44,553 nt of DNA, taken from contig QCMA01000008.1 in the NCBI GenBank assembly GCA_003214115.1, positions 1-44,553 of the forward strand, read 5' to 3'. This DNA is from Prochlorococcus sp. AG-418-I21 (GTDB lineage Bacteria; Cyanobacteriota; Cyanobacteriia; PCC-6307; Cyanobiaceae). Shown here piece by piece: positions 1 through 7,730 of the stretch (positions are counted from its first letter, which is position 1; every line of letters starts with the position of its first letter). The notes beneath the pieces were generated by a model that was not told where the DNA came from, did not search any database, and was given only the letters and a program-made list of their open reading frames with translations. The translations under genes and the position numbers were made by a program.

Positions 1-268
1 AAGAGTTGATAAAAAGCCTTATACCAATGATGAAAAATGTAATAGATGCTATTGACTTAAGAACTACTTCGGGTAAAAAACTTGAAATAGAACCACCTGT
101 TAAAGCTCCTAGTAAACTTGCAAAAACAAGTGCTGAAGAAGATCCTAGAAAAACTGCTAATGGTTTATTTGAAGTGCCACTTATAGTTAAAGTAGCTAGT
201 TGAGTTTTGTCACCTAATTCAGCTATGAAAACGGTTAGAAATGTTGATAGTAATAAACTTAAAACCAT
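1..268 (-). CDS. GDT1/UPF0016 family cation transporter, half-size (3' end cut by window edge)
   Basis: The minus strand reads openly from an ATG at 268-266 to the window edge, giving the first 89 residues of a hydrophobic protein. Residues 17-22 are ELGDKT, the E-x-G-D-K-T signature of the GDT1/TMEM165 (UPF0016) family. Members move Mn2+, Ca2+ or H+ across membranes, and cyanobacterial relatives export manganese. Typical family members carry two such motifs, but this one shows a single motif and is followed by a second half-size gene, so the pair probably forms a heterodimer. Its ATG follows directly on the TAA of the upstream gene (TAAATG), which implies co-transcription. Family assignment is firm; the transported ion is inferred. 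Confidence 0.9.
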   Translation of the reverse strand, partial: MVLSLLLSTFLTVFIAELGDKTQLATLTISGTSNKPLAVFLGSSSALVFASLLGALTGGSISSFLPEVVLKSIASITFFIIGIRLFINS

Positions 269-595
269 TTATAAATAATTTTTGAATGTTTCATAAGCTA
301 AAAATATACTTATCAATATCATTAAAGTACCAGTAGATAAAGCAAATTTGCTAGGAGATATTTTTTTTGATACCCATTTACCAATAAGAACTCCTACTAT
401 GCTAGAGCTTATTAATGCTAGAGAACTTCCAAGAAAAACAACTATTGGCCTGCCCGATTCAGCAGAAAGCATTAATGTGGCTATCTGAGTTTTATCGCCA
501 AGTTCAGCAATAAAAATTGTTGTAAAAGTCGTTATAAATATTGAAAAAAAACTTTTTTCCAGATTGTTTTCTTTTTTTTCTAATTTACTATTCAT
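269..595 (-). CDS. GDT1/UPF0016 family cation transporter, half-size
   Basis: This 108-residue membrane protein has ELGDKT at residues 31-36 inside the first hydrophobic segment and about three membrane segments in all, which is half a canonical GDT1 transporter. It sits directly upstream of a second half-size paralogue with the same motif, so both halves are likely needed for one transporter. In cyanobacteria and chloroplasts this family controls manganese or calcium distribution relevant to photosystem II. It starts inside the end of the preceding Cys-rich gene (4-base overlap). The first 15 residues are charged and precede the family domain. The substrate cannot be read from the sequence. 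Confidence 0.9.
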   Translation of the reverse strand: MNSKLEKKENNLEKSFFSIFITTFTTIFIAELGDKTQIATLMLSAESGRPIVVFLGSSLALISSSIVGVLIGKWVSKKISPSKFALSTGTLMILISIFLAYETFKNYL

Positions 596-939
596 TTTCC
601 TGAAACGGCAATTCTAAAAGTTTTCATCTCTTTACTTTGGTATCCATAATTTGATGAAATATGTTGTTTGCAGCAATCTATTAAAAATTTATCACCAGAT
701 TTCAAATATCCTTTAAATGAAGTTGAAAATTCACTTACCCGACAAAAATGTGGTCTTGTTTCATAAATTAAGCATTTTTTATTTTCTCTGTCCAGGTTTT
801 TACACCAACCGTCTTTGGCCGTCATAGAATTTATCAAAGCTATATCTTCTTTGTTAAGTTTGTTAGCCAAATCGCTTCTTTGTTTCAAGTCGAATTTACA
901 ACAAGCTCCACAATTTTCTATACATGTCCATGATTTCAT
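592..939 (-). CDS. YkgJ/UPF0153-type cysteine-cluster protein
   Basis: This 115-residue soluble protein begins with a tight cysteine cluster (C6, C10, C13 and C14 in CIENCGACCKF). Further cysteines follow in GWCKNL, KKCLIY and HFCRVSEF. That spacing matches the YkgJ/UPF0153 family, thought to bind zinc or an iron-sulfur cluster, with no firmly assigned biochemical role. It overlaps the next gene, a GDT1-type transporter half, by four bases, so the three genes form a likely operon reading left. A link to metal handling is suggested only by the cysteines and the neighbours. Confidence 0.82.
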   Translation of the reverse strand: MKSWTCIENCGACCKFDLKQRSDLANKLNKEDIALINSMTAKDGWCKNLDRENKKCLIYETRPHFCRVSEFSTSFKGYLKSGDKFLIDCCKQHISSNYGYQSKEMKTFRIAVSGK

Positions 940-1021
940 AATTTAATTCAATCTTGTAACGTATCAGTACAGTTTCGTCATTTATTTGTAAAAATAGTAT
1001 CACAAAACATATTCATTAATC

Positions 1022-1099
1022 ATGGCAACACTTATTCCTTTGGCTGTAGTTGCGTTAGCAGGACCAGCAATAATTGCTCTTGTATTTTACCGTAAATAA
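1022..1099 (+). CDS. Single-helix photosystem-type peptide, Psb30/Ycf12-like
   Basis: A 25-codon ORF (ATG 1022, TAA 1097-1099) encodes a single hydrophobic helix, MATLIPLAVVALAGPAIIAL, followed by VFYRK. The central AGP-x-II pattern and short basic tail resemble Psb30/Ycf12, a small photosystem II subunit. It is shorter than the usual 33-46 residues, and no upstream ATG exists before an in-frame stop at 995-997. Size, hydrophobicity and position just ahead of a well-supported gene favour a real thylakoid peptide. The exact subunit identity is tentative; it could be another photosystem or cytochrome b6f micropeptide. Confidence 0.55.
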   Translation: MATLIPLAVVALAGPAIIALVFYRK

Positions 1100-1111
1100 A
1101 AGAAATTCTTT

Positions 1112-1876
1112 TTGGTGACTTATCTGGAGGGTGTTTATTGGGATTTAGATGGTACCATCGCAAATACTGAATTAGAGGCCCATTTACCTGCTTTTAATCA
1201 TGCTTTTAATGACCTTGGTATTGATTGGGATTGGGATACTAATACATATATAAAACTTCTGAAGATTAATGGGGGCAAAAATAGGATTGCTTATTACGCT
1301 AAATCTAACAATGATAATTTCTCAGAAGATTTAATTCTCAAAATTCATGAAACGAAGCAGTTTCATTACTTAGAAGTTATAAAAAAAAATTGCGTTAGTT
1401 TAAAAACTGGCGTATTTAGATTAATAAATGAATTACATACAAAAAAAGTAAGACAATTTATTGTTACTTCAAGTTCAAGAATTCAAGTCAATCTACTTGT
1501 TGATTATCTTTTTAATGGCTTCAACCCTTTTGAGTTCATTATTTCAAGCGAAGACGTTGAATTAAAGAAACCAAATCCATTACCATATTTAAAAGCAATC
1601 AAATTAAGTGGTATAAACAAAAACAACTCAATTGTTTTTGAAGACTCCAATCCAGGATTGAAATCTTCCTTGGCAGCTAACTTGCCAACAATTTTTGTTC
1701 CTTCAAATATCCCAATCGTTCTTGAGGAAAATATTAAATTAGATTGTATTTTAGACAGTCTTGGTGATCAGAATAATGTGGCAAATGTAATTAAAGGCCC
1801 TAAACTAAAAAAATCATATGTTGACTATAACTTTCTAAGTGATTATTTAGTGTCTTTAAGTAATGCAAAAAACTAA
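1112..1876 (+). CDS. HAD-superfamily hydrolase, CbbY-like
   Basis: This 254-residue protein carries the haloacid dehalogenase motifs in order: WDLDGTIANTE near residue 11 (nucleophile and acid/base Asp), VTSSS near 119 (motif II), and FEDSNPGLKSS near 178 (metal-binding acidic motif), with a conserved Lys in ELKKPNP before it. The helical cap between motifs I and II resembles CbbY/phosphoglucomutase-like sugar phosphatases. The substrate is unknown; CbbY relatives dephosphorylate xylulose-1,5-bisphosphate, a Rubisco inhibitor, which would suit an autotroph. The start is TTG at 1112 or GTG at 1115, with no ATG available. Its last 14 bases overlap the following gene. Confidence 0.85.
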   Translation: MVTYLEGVYWDLDGTIANTELEAHLPAFNHAFNDLGIDWDWDTNTYIKLLKINGGKNRIAYYAKSNNDNFSEDLILKIHETKQFHYLEVIKKNCVSLKTGVFRLINELHTKKVRQFIVTSSSRIQVNLLVDYLFNGFNPFEFIISSEDVELKKPNPLPYLKAIKLSGINKNNSIVFEDSNPGLKSSLAANLPTIFVPSNIPIVLEENIKLDCILDSLGDQNNVANVIKGPKLKKSYVDYNFLSDYLVSLSNAKN

Positions 1877-2189
1877 TTTTTCAAAAATTACCTACCAGTT
1901 AAATAATTTATTTTTGGGTTTTCTAAGTGATACTTGGAGAACAAAATCTATTGGTCTAATTTCTGTTTTGACAGGTTATTTTTTGTTCGCAAATTTTATT
2001 ACAAAATTTATATCTGAAGGTAAAAATGAGTTGATAATGGTCCCAATAATTATTATTTTTATTGAAATTATTATAAGAATTAAACCTGCCGCAAGTTCAA
2101 AATTTTATTATCTATGGACCGTAGTTGATAAATTAAGAATTGGTGCAATTTATGCCGTTATACTTGAAGCATTTAAATTAGGATCTTAA
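1863..2189 (+). CDS. ycf20: Ycf20 family (DUF565) membrane protein
   Basis: This 108-residue protein has two to three hydrophobic segments and ends in LEAFKLGS, the characteristic C-terminus of the Ycf20/DUF565 family. A tryptophan-containing segment (SDTWRTKSIGLISVL) before the first helix also fits. Ycf20 occurs in cyanobacteria and plastid genomes, and the plant homologue affects thermal dissipation of light energy, though the molecular function is not settled. It overlaps the HAD gene by 14 bases, so translation is probably coupled. It converges on rpmF with only three bases between the stops. Confidence 0.85.
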   Translation: MQKTNFSKITYQLNNLFLGFLSDTWRTKSIGLISVLTGYFLFANFITKFISEGKNELIMVPIIIIFIEIIIRIKPAASSKFYYLWTVVDKLRIGAIYAVILEAFKLGS

Positions 2190-2192
2190 AAG

Positions 2193-2363
2193 CTACTCTT
2201 CTTCTTCTTCTTCAATAGGATAAACAAATCCTTGAGCTTTCCCAGTTAAAACTGATTTACCTAGAGATATAGCTTTTTGAGCTGCTGTTGCTGCTTTTCC
2301 TTTCCAAACAGCGTGCCTTTGGTTCCTTTTGCTCTTTGATTTTTTCTTCTTTGGTACAGCCAT
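2193..2363 (-). CDS. rpmF: 50S ribosomal protein L32
   Basis: The minus strand encodes 56 residues starting [20 protein letters not shown], the classical N-terminus of bL32 in cyanobacteria and plastids. As in those lineages, the zinc-binding cysteines found in many bacterial L32 proteins are absent. The tail is six consecutive glutamates, encoded by five GAA codons and one GAG. It is monocistronic, converges with the Ycf20 gene and is divergent from the ftsH-like gene. The start ATG is at 2363-2361. Confidence 0.97.
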   Translation of the reverse strand: MAVPKKKKSKSKRNQRHAVWKGKAATAAQKAISLGKSVLTGKAQGFVYPIEEEEEE

Positions 2364-2494
2364 TCTGTTTCTTTATATCCATATAATAATATAACCTTTA
2401 ACTGGTTATCTCCAAAACTTTTGAGTATATTTTGTTTATATACGTCAATTTTTTAAATAAGCATATATGCTTTATTAATCACTTATAAAGATTA
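2364..2494. promoter_or_regulatory. Divergent rpmF / ftsH-like intergenic region with a 14-bp palindrome
   Basis: These 131 bases separate the divergent rpmF and ftsH-like genes and must hold both promoters. They contain a perfect 14-base palindrome, AAGCATATATGCTT, at 2459-2472, about 22 bases ahead of the GTG start. The palindrome could be an operator or a 5'-leader hairpin. I cannot pick out convincing -35/-10 pairs. Confidence 0.4.
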
Positions 2495-4249
2495 GTGTTT
2501 AGATCAAAATTCTCTTATTCAGATTCTAAATCAAGTTATTCGGATCTTCTAGAAGATATAGAGACGGGGAAAATAGAATCAATATTTTTCTATCCAAGGC
2601 AGAGAGAAATTGATGTTCTGTATAAAAATGGCGATAAATCTAAAATACCTATTCTTTACAACGATCAATTAATCCTTGAAAAGGCTACTGAAAATAAGGT
2701 AGATCTAACTATTAACAATAGTAGAAAAGAAGCCTCAGCTGCTAATTCTTTTGCTTCAATAAGTCTTTTCCTGATTTTCATATTAGCTATAGTCTTAATC
2801 TTGAGAAGTACATCAAAATTCGCTTCCAGAGCTTTTGGTTTTACGAAAAATCAAGCTAAATTTGTAACTATTGATGATGTAGAAACTAGATTCGATGATG
2901 TAGCTGGCGTCCCTGAAGCCGCTGAGGAATTAAAAGAGGTAATAACATTTTTGAAAGAACCAAAGAAATTTGAAAATCTTGGAGCAAAAGTTCCTAAGGG
3001 AGTTCTTCTAATAGGCCCACCGGGAACAGGTAAAACATTATTAGCTAAAGCAATTGCGGGTGAATCAGGAGTGCCTTTTCTATCAATATCGGCATCAGAG
3101 TTTGTAGAACTTTTTGTTGGTGTTGGAGCAAGCCGAGTTCGTGATCTGTTCTCTAAAGCTAAGGAAAAATCACCTTGTATAATTTTCATTGATGAAATTG
3201 ATTCCATTGGTAGGCAAAGAGGGTCTGGGATTGGAGGTGGAAATGATGAAAGAGAACAAACCCTTAATCAGCTTCTTACTGAATTAGATGGTTTTGCTGA
3301 TAATTCTGGGATTATTGTTCTAGCTGCAACAAATAGACCAGATATTTTGGATGCAGCATTATTAAGACCAGGTAGATTTGATAGGAAAATTGAAGTAATG
3401 CTTCCAGATTTAGATGGAAGAAAAAAAATTCTTTCAGTTCATTCACTTTCCAAACCACTTTCAAGCGATGTTGACTTAGGATATTGGGCTTCTAGAACAG
3501 TTGGATTTTCAGGAGCAGATCTTGCAAATTTGATGAACGAGAGTGCTATTCACTGTGCAAGAGACGAATCTAAATTAATCAGTGATATACATATAGAAAA
3601 TGCTCTTGATAAAATTACCATTGGCCTGAGAAGCTCATTAATAACTTCTCCTAATATGAAAAAAATTATTGCTTATAACGAAGTAGGTAGAGCAATTGTA
3701 TCTGCTGTGAGAAATGGAATTGAATCAGTTGATAAAATTACAATTTTACCTAGATCTGGATCTATAGGAGGATATACAAAAATATGCCCTGACGAAGATG
3801 TAATTTCTAGTGGATTGATTTCAAAAAAATTATTATTTTCAAAAATTGAAATTGCTCTAGCTGGAAGAGCAGCAGAAACGATAGTTTTTGGTGAAGGTGA
3901 AATTACACAATGCTCCATAAATGATATCTCTTATGCGACAAATATCGTAAGGGAAATGGTTACAAAATATGGTTTTTCAATTATTGGTCCAATTTCAATG
4001 GATTCTGATAATAATGAAATGTATTTAGGAGATGGATTATTTAGAAGAAAGCCTCTCATAGCAGAAAATACCAGTTCTAGAATAGATAATGAAATTATAA
4101 ATATTTCTAAAATTTCATTAAATAATTCAATAAAAATATTGAAAAAAAATAGAGTCTTACTTGATAAATTAGTTGATATACTTTTAAATCAAGAAACTAT
4201 AGATAAAAAAGTTTTTAAGTTAACAACTTCTAAATTGTTGAAAGTTTGA
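2495..4249 (+). CDS. FtsH-family AAA protein with degenerate protease site (FtsHi-like)
   Basis: This 584-residue FtsH homologue has one membrane segment at about residues 87-104, Walker A (GPPGTGKT, about 174-181), Walker B (IIFIDEID, about 229-236) and the second region of homology ([17 protein letters not shown], about 281-297). The ATPase therefore looks intact. The metalloprotease HEXXH is replaced by NEVGR at residues 395-399 (3677-3691), so both zinc-binding histidines are lost, although the downstream ND of the third-ligand region (SINDISYAT) remains. The first membrane helix usual in FtsH is also absent: translation starts at GTG 2495 and an in-frame TAA lies at 2486-2488. It is probably a proteolytically inactive partner or unfoldase like the plant FtsHi proteins. 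That role is inferred; family membership is certain. Confidence 0.93.
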   Translation: MFRSKFSYSDSKSSYSDLLEDIETGKIESIFFYPRQREIDVLYKNGDKSKIPILYNDQLILEKATENKVDLTINNSRKEASAANSFASISLFLIFILAIVLILRSTSKFASRAFGFTKNQAKFVTIDDVETRFDDVAGVPEAAEELKEVITFLKEPKKFENLGAKVPKGVLLIGPPGTGKTLLAKAIAGESGVPFLSISASEFVELFVGVGASRVRDLFSKAKEKSPCIIFIDEIDSIGRQRGSGIGGGNDEREQTLNQLLTELDGFADNSGIIVLAATNRPDILDAALLRPGRFDRKIEVMLPDLDGRKKILSVHSLSKPLSSDVDLGYWASRTVGFSGADLANLMNESAIHCARDESKLISDIHIENALDKITIGLRSSLITSPNMKKIIAYNEVGRAIVSAVRNGIESVDKITILPRSGSIGGYTKICPDEDVISSGLISKKLLFSKIEIALAGRAAETIVFGEGEITQCSINDISYATNIVREMVTKYGFSIIGPISMDSDNNEMYLGDGLFRRKPLIAENTSSRIDNEIINISKISLNNSIKILKKNRVLLDKLVDILLNQETIDKKVFKLTTSKLLKV

Positions 4250-4281
4250 TTTAATTGCTTTAAATTAAAAAAAATATTTCC

Positions 4282-5034
4282 TTGATAATTAAAAACAATA
4301 CAACGAAGTTATTAGTAACACTTTCATTTTTACTTATTCTTCCATTTGTACAAAAACAATGGTTAAATTTGTATTCACTAAATATTAATGATATTTCCTT
4401 TTATTCTATCCTTTATTATTTGAGCGGTGCAATATGTCCATCTTTGGTCTATATAAACTCTTTAAAAAACTATACATACTATAATTTTACTAAGGATAAA
4501 ATCCATAGTATAAAAATAATCAAAGGAAAAAGATTATTATTCTTAGTAGCAATAAATTTAATATTTCTCTCTTACTTAATAGCTGATTATATATATATAA
4601 ATTTTGATCTTATATTTAATTTATTTCTTGAAGGAATTAATGCACCAAAACCGGATATTCCACAGTTAAGTTTTTTCATATTTCTAATTTCTATCCTATT
4701 AATTTTTAAGGAATCTAGGTTTCTGTTAAAAAAAATAATATTGGTAAATTTTATTTTGATTTCTCTCCATCTTTGGCATCTTCAAATTAATAATATTATT
4801 GTTGATGATCAGTTTTATATTTATAAATATTTTGACTTAAATAACTTAAATTTAATTAATCTCTTTATTCTAGTCGCCATAGAAATTTCTTTTTATACAT
4901 GGTCCTTCTTATCATATAAAACTAATTTGAGCGATTGGATCGTGCCCAAACCTCAAAAAGGGGATTTTATCCCCTTTTTGAATATATTTATTTTTTATTT
5001 TTTTATAATTATTTACTACTCAATACTTACTTAA
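4282..5034 (+). CDS. Membrane protein of unknown function
   Basis: This 250-residue, very hydrophobic protein has about six predicted membrane segments and no enzymatic motif that I recognise. The start is TTG at 4282, since no nearby ATG is in frame. Its first segment reads LLVTLSFLLILPFVQKQW and the C-terminal cytoplasmic-looking loop is LSDWIVPKPQKGDF. It lies 32 bases after the ftsH-like gene on the same strand and may be co-transcribed, which would fit a membrane partner, but that is speculation. A perfect 11-bp stem-loop lies inside its last 30 codons. Confidence 0.75.
   Translation: MIIKNNTTKLLVTLSFLLILPFVQKQWLNLYSLNINDISFYSILYYLSGAICPSLVYINSLKNYTYYNFTKDKIHSIKIIKGKRLLFLVAINLIFLSYLIADYIYINFDLIFNLFLEGINAPKPDIPQLSFFIFLISILLIFKESRFLLKKIILVNFILISLHLWHLQINNIIVDDQFYIYKYFDLNNLNLINLFILVAIEISFYTWSFLSYKTNLSDWIVPKPQKGDFIPFLNIFIFYFFIIIYYSILT
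4954..4980. terminator. Perfect 11-bp hairpin, possible bidirectional terminator overlapping coding sequence
   Basis: The arm CAAAAAGGGGA (4954-4964) pairs perfectly with TCCCCTTTTTG (4970-4980) around a 5-base loop. Both strands end the stem in CCCCTTTTT, and the plus strand continues into T-rich sequence. It lies inside the 3' end of the membrane-protein gene, 70 bases beyond the stop of the convergent peroxiredoxin gene. A terminator for the peroxiredoxin transcript, or for both directions, is plausible. Confidence 0.5.
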
Positions 5035-5049
5035 ATGTTTCTAATTCTT

Positions 5050-5634
5050 CTATAGCGCAGAAAAATATTCCTTACTACCTTTGGGATCCTCTAACATTGT
5101 TTTCTCCCCAGGGGTCCAGTTTGCTGGACATACTTCATCGGGGTTTGCCGCAACGTATTGATAACCTTGAAGAATCCTTAGCGTTTCCTCAACATTTCTA
5201 CCTACAGGAGCCTTGTTAACAGTAGTATGCATAACTACTCCTTCTGGATTGATAAGAAATAATCCTCTATCAGCTTCTCCATCATCATTTAGAACATTGT
5301 ACGCCTGGCAAATTTCTCTTTTTAAGTCAGAAACTAACGGATAGTTAATATCACCTATACCACCTTCATTTCTTGGGGTTTGTATCCAAGCTAAATGACA
5401 GTGTTTGCTATCAACTGATACCCCAAGAATTTCCGTATTAAGTGCCGAGAAATCTTGGTATTTATCACTAAATGCAGTGATTTCAGTTGGACATACAAAT
5501 GTAAAATCTAGTGGGTAAAAGAATAGAACAACCCATTTACCTCTAAGACCTGAAAGTGTAATCTCCTTAAACTCTTGATCATATACTGCTGTAGCACTAA
5601 AGTCTGGTGCTTCTTGGCCAACTCTTAAGCTCAT
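5050..5634 (-). CDS. Typical 2-Cys peroxiredoxin
   Basis: This 194-residue thioredoxin-fold peroxidase reduces hydrogen peroxide and alkyl hydroperoxides with thioredoxin-type donors. The peroxidatic cysteine is C48 in [10 protein letters not shown], the resolving cysteine is C169 in DEVCPANW, and the downstream active-site region [11 protein letters not shown] is present. Length and motif spacing match the typical 2-Cys (AhpC/Prx1) class of cyanobacteria and chloroplasts. The C-terminal tail ending KEYFSAL resembles the YF tail that makes such enzymes sensitive to overoxidation. The gene stands alone with about 300 bases upstream. Confidence 0.97.
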   Translation of the reverse strand: MSLRVGQEAPDFSATAVYDQEFKEITLSGLRGKWVVLFFYPLDFTFVCPTEITAFSDKYQDFSALNTEILGVSVDSKHCHLAWIQTPRNEGGIGDINYPLVSDLKREICQAYNVLNDDGEADRGLFLINPEGVVMHTTVNKAPVGRNVEETLRILQGYQYVAANPDEVCPANWTPGEKTMLEDPKGSKEYFSAL

Positions 5635-5733
5635 GAAAAAATTTGTCCTTATTTAAATTATGTATGGTCTTAATGACCGTAATAAGTATTATAATTTTAT
5701 TAATAATGAATTAGCAAGTTTTTTTTTAATTCA

Positions 5734-5859
5734 ATGAAATGGCACTATTCCTTTACAAGGAAATTTACAATTTTGAATCACAATAAACTATTAAAAAATC
5801 TCAAAAGGGAGTTAATTAAATATCCCATTAACAGGCAAGACAATAAAAATTCAAATTAA
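5734..5859 (+). CDS. Possible 41-aa basic peptide in the gap upstream of the peroxiredoxin gene
   Basis: The 303-base gap 5635-5937 contains one open frame of 41 residues starting MKWHYSFTRKFTILNHNKLL and ending RQDNKNSN. It is strongly basic, with no signal peptide or membrane helix and no clear ribosome binding site. Small basic ORFs of this sort are common in these genomes, but nothing here proves expression. The rest of the gap is AT-rich and must hold the peroxiredoxin promoter; I see no other structure in it. Confidence 0.35.
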   Translation: MKWHYSFTRKFTILNHNKLLKNLKRELIKYPINRQDNKNSN

Positions 5860-5937
5860 AAGAAATTTTATTTTATTTAAGATTCCTTAAAATTTAACCC
5901 TCTATAATAAACAATATTCTTTTTGATATTTTTAATT

Positions 5938-6096
5938 ATGGCTAATTATATTGAAAGACTAAAAGAAAAAGTTAAAATAAAAAAATTTGATTCTAATCAA
6001 CCAATTGGAGCTTGGATTTTCGTTGTAATTTTGAATATAGTTGGATTTGCGGGTTATTTTTACTTAAAGGTAAATCATATACAACTAGGAAGTTAA
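5938..6096 (+). CDS. Small single-pass membrane protein, unknown function
   Basis: Fifty-two residues begin MANYIERLKEKVKIKKFDSN. The N-terminus is basic and amphipathic, one hydrophobic helix follows (WIFVVILNIVGFAGYFYL, about 26-43), and the tail is polar. This layout is typical of the one-helix proteins abundant in marine picocyanobacteria. It lacks the E-x-x-N-G-R-x-A-M motif of high-light-inducible proteins, so it is not an Hli. It converges with the next small gene, with four bases between the stops. Confidence 0.6.
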   Translation: MANYIERLKEKVKIKKFDSNQPIGAWIFVVILNIVGFAGYFYLKVNHIQLGS

Positions 6097-6100
6097 AAAC

Positions 6101-6322
6101 TTATCTTATTTCCTTTTTGATTGAGCGACAAAAATTTTTTAGTCTTTCATTCCTCGTTAAGTCAGGTAAAGTCCAAATTGATTCTGTCTCAGGTAATGGA
6201 TCTTTGCTCCATTCTTTGAATTCTTCCATTATCGAAGCATTATTTAATTTTGACGTATACTTTTTTCGTTTTTTTAAATATTTTCTTATCACTGTAAGAT
6301 TTGCCTCAATATATTCCCTCAT
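6101..6322 (-). CDS. Small charged protein, unknown function
   Basis: Seventy-three residues start MREYIEANLTVIRKYLKKRK. The protein is rich in Lys and Glu, has no membrane segment and contains two tryptophans. The plus-strand ORF over the same bases is low-complexity and hydrophobic and looks like the shadow. I recognise no family. Position between two other micro-genes and ordinary codon use make it a reasonable call. Confidence 0.5.
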   Translation of the reverse strand: MREYIEANLTVIRKYLKKRKKYTSKLNNASIMEEFKEWSKDPLPETESIWTLPDLTRNERLKNFCRSIKKEIR

Positions 6323-6385
6323 AATAAATATTTAATCTTATATTAATTTATCATCTAGCAAGTTTTACTTTAAAGAAAAGATTAA

Positions 6386-6556
6386 TTAGACATTTTGAAC
6401 TGCTTGAAAAAGTCCAAAAGAATAACCTCCTATTAGAATCCAGCCAAGTACGCTTGATATTATTGTAGATCTTCTATTATGTCTCCTTAAAGCTGATTCA
6501 ATCATTTCATTAACTTCATCTCTATTAAGGTATTCCTTCTTGGAGTTTTTTTTCAT
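6386..6556 (-). CDS. Small single-pass membrane protein, unknown function
   Basis: Fifty-six residues: MKKNSKKEYLNRDEVNEMIE, then a basic patch (ALRRHNRRS), then one hydrophobic helix (TIISSVLGWILIGGYSFGLF, about 31-50). The acidic-then-basic amphipathic N-terminus ahead of a single C-terminal helix suggests a tail-anchored protein. No Hli motif is present. The ATG at 6556-6554 lies in an A-rich run, so a few codons of uncertainty remain. Confidence 0.6.
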   Translation of the reverse strand: MKKNSKKEYLNRDEVNEMIESALRRHNRRSTIISSVLGWILIGGYSFGLFQAVQNV

Positions 6557-6751
6557 TTTTTTTCTTTTTACAATAAACGAATTTATAAGAAAGTGAGCTT
6601 AAGATCTTTTCATATAAGTAAGGGTTTTATTTTTGATGATTTTATAAATTATTTTATTTAGCATTAAATATATAATGAAATTTTATGAGAAATTTTTAAA
6701 ATTATAAGATAAAGTATACGAATTGAAGGATCATAGTTTTTTATACAAACA

Positions 6752-6937
6752 ATGAATATTAATGATAAATCTGTCTTAGAAATGCTTAATAAACTTATTA
6801 TTATTAATAGGCTAAATAAAAGTCAAATTCTTCAAATGGTGAATTTAGTGTCAATATCAAATGATATCAATGATTTAAAGGATAACTTGAAATGGGAAAG
6901 TTCTAAATCATTTCATCAAAATATTTTAAATGCATAA
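6752..6937 (+). CDS. Small hypothetical protein
   Basis: Sixty-one residues start MNINDKSVLEMLNKLIIINR. The protein is predicted helical and rich in Asn, Leu and Ile, with no membrane helix, signal peptide or known motif. The gap before it (6557-6751) shows only AT-rich sequence. It is accepted because no competing frame exists and its size matches neighbours, but it could be spurious. Confidence 0.4.
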   Translation: MNINDKSVLEMLNKLIIINRLNKSQILQMVNLVSISNDINDLKDNLKWESSKSFHQNILNA

Positions 6938-7034
6938 ACTCAATATTTGATAATTATTTATTCTTGAAATTTACATAAGAGATACCTAAAAGTAAATTGA
7001 AATAATTAAGAATTTTATAAATAATTTATATAAG

Positions 7035-7211
7035 CTATTCAAATAAATTTTTGATAGTATTTCTCTTATAAGATACTTGCTCTTGATTACTATAATTAAG
7101 TGTTGTTTTCTTATCCTTGTTAAATGATTTAATTAATATTGTAGAAGTGATTATTATTATTAGTATTATTAGTAAATCTCCAACAGTAATCCCTCTCTCC
7201 TTTAGATTCAT
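7035..7211 (-). CDS. Small N-terminally anchored membrane protein, unknown function
   Basis: Fifty-eight residues start MNLKERGITVGDLLIILIII. One strongly hydrophobic helix (about 12-29) is followed by a hydrophilic tail rich in Lys, Asn and Gln. The start context contains AAAGGAGAG just after the ATG rather than before it, so there is no classical ribosome binding site. The tail would be soluble on one side of the membrane. No family is recognised. Confidence 0.6.
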   Translation of the reverse strand: MNLKERGITVGDLLIILIIIITSTILIKSFNKDKKTTLNYSNQEQVSYKRNTIKNLFE

Positions 7212-7373
7212 GATAAAACATATATTTTGTTTAAATATAGCCTTTATTATTTAATAAACTAATATTTTTTACAAACGTGCTAAAAACAGATATGAAGGAA
7301 ATATAAAAAGAATATAAAAATATTAAGACTATAACCTATTAAGTCATATAAAAAAAATAGATGAATTCATTAT

Positions 7374-7553
7374 ATGGAAGTCAAAAAAAAAATTAGTAGT
7401 TCTAACGCTCCTTATTTTTTCTCTAAAGAGATGATTATCACAAAAAAATCACTTAACGAAAATCAACTCAAATTTACTTACCAAAAACAGTTAATCTCAG
7501 ATTTAGATAATAAGCACAAGGAATGGTCAAAATCGATTAATAGTAAATTTTAA
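7374..7553 (+). CDS. Small basic hypothetical protein
   Basis: Fifty-nine residues start MEVKKKISSSNAPYFFSKEM and end KEWSKSINSKF. The protein is basic and soluble, without recognised motifs. Its TAA shares the sequence TTAA with the stop of the convergent gene at 7550-7702 (4-base overlap), an arrangement seen three more times in this window. Tightly abutting, non-shadow frames support both genes. Confidence 0.5.
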   Translation: MEVKKKISSSNAPYFFSKEMIITKKSLNENQLKFTYQKQLISDLDNKHKEWSKSINSKF

Positions 7554-7702
7554 AAGCTTTCGTTGATTATATTTAAAAGTTTATTTCTTTTAATCGTATT
7601 TTTTTCTTCCCAATTAAGTGTTACTTCATCATTAATGATAGGTTTTGCTTCATAAGCTAGATACCAAAGAATAAATCCGACAGGAAATAATAAAATATGC
7701 AT
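7550..7702 (-). CDS. Small membrane-anchored protein, unknown function
   Basis: Fifty residues start MHILLFPVGFILWYLAYEAK. An N-terminal hydrophobic helix is followed by a charged 30-residue tail (NWEEKNTIKRNK). It runs divergently from the ribbon-helix-helix gene that starts at 7778. The operator-like palindromes between the two genes could therefore control both. Confidence 0.55.
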   Translation of the reverse strand: MHILLFPVGFILWYLAYEAKPIINDEVTLNWEEKNTIKRNKLLNIINESF

Positions 7703-7730
7703 AGCAAAATTAGTTGACTTAAATCAAATA

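Noticed and set aside
6-203. Plus-strand ORF of 65 codons at the left edge
   Set aside because: It is the antisense shadow of the GDT1-family gene, which has a clear family motif on the minus strand.
2851-3207. Minus-strand ORF of 118 codons
   Set aside because: It lies wholly inside the FtsH-like ATPase domain, and its residues are a shadow of the conserved plus-strand motifs.
6012-6335. Plus-strand ORF of 107 codons
   Set aside because: It overlaps two small genes, has a low-complexity Phe/Ser/Leu composition, and is better explained as a shadow of the minus-strand gene at 6101-6322.
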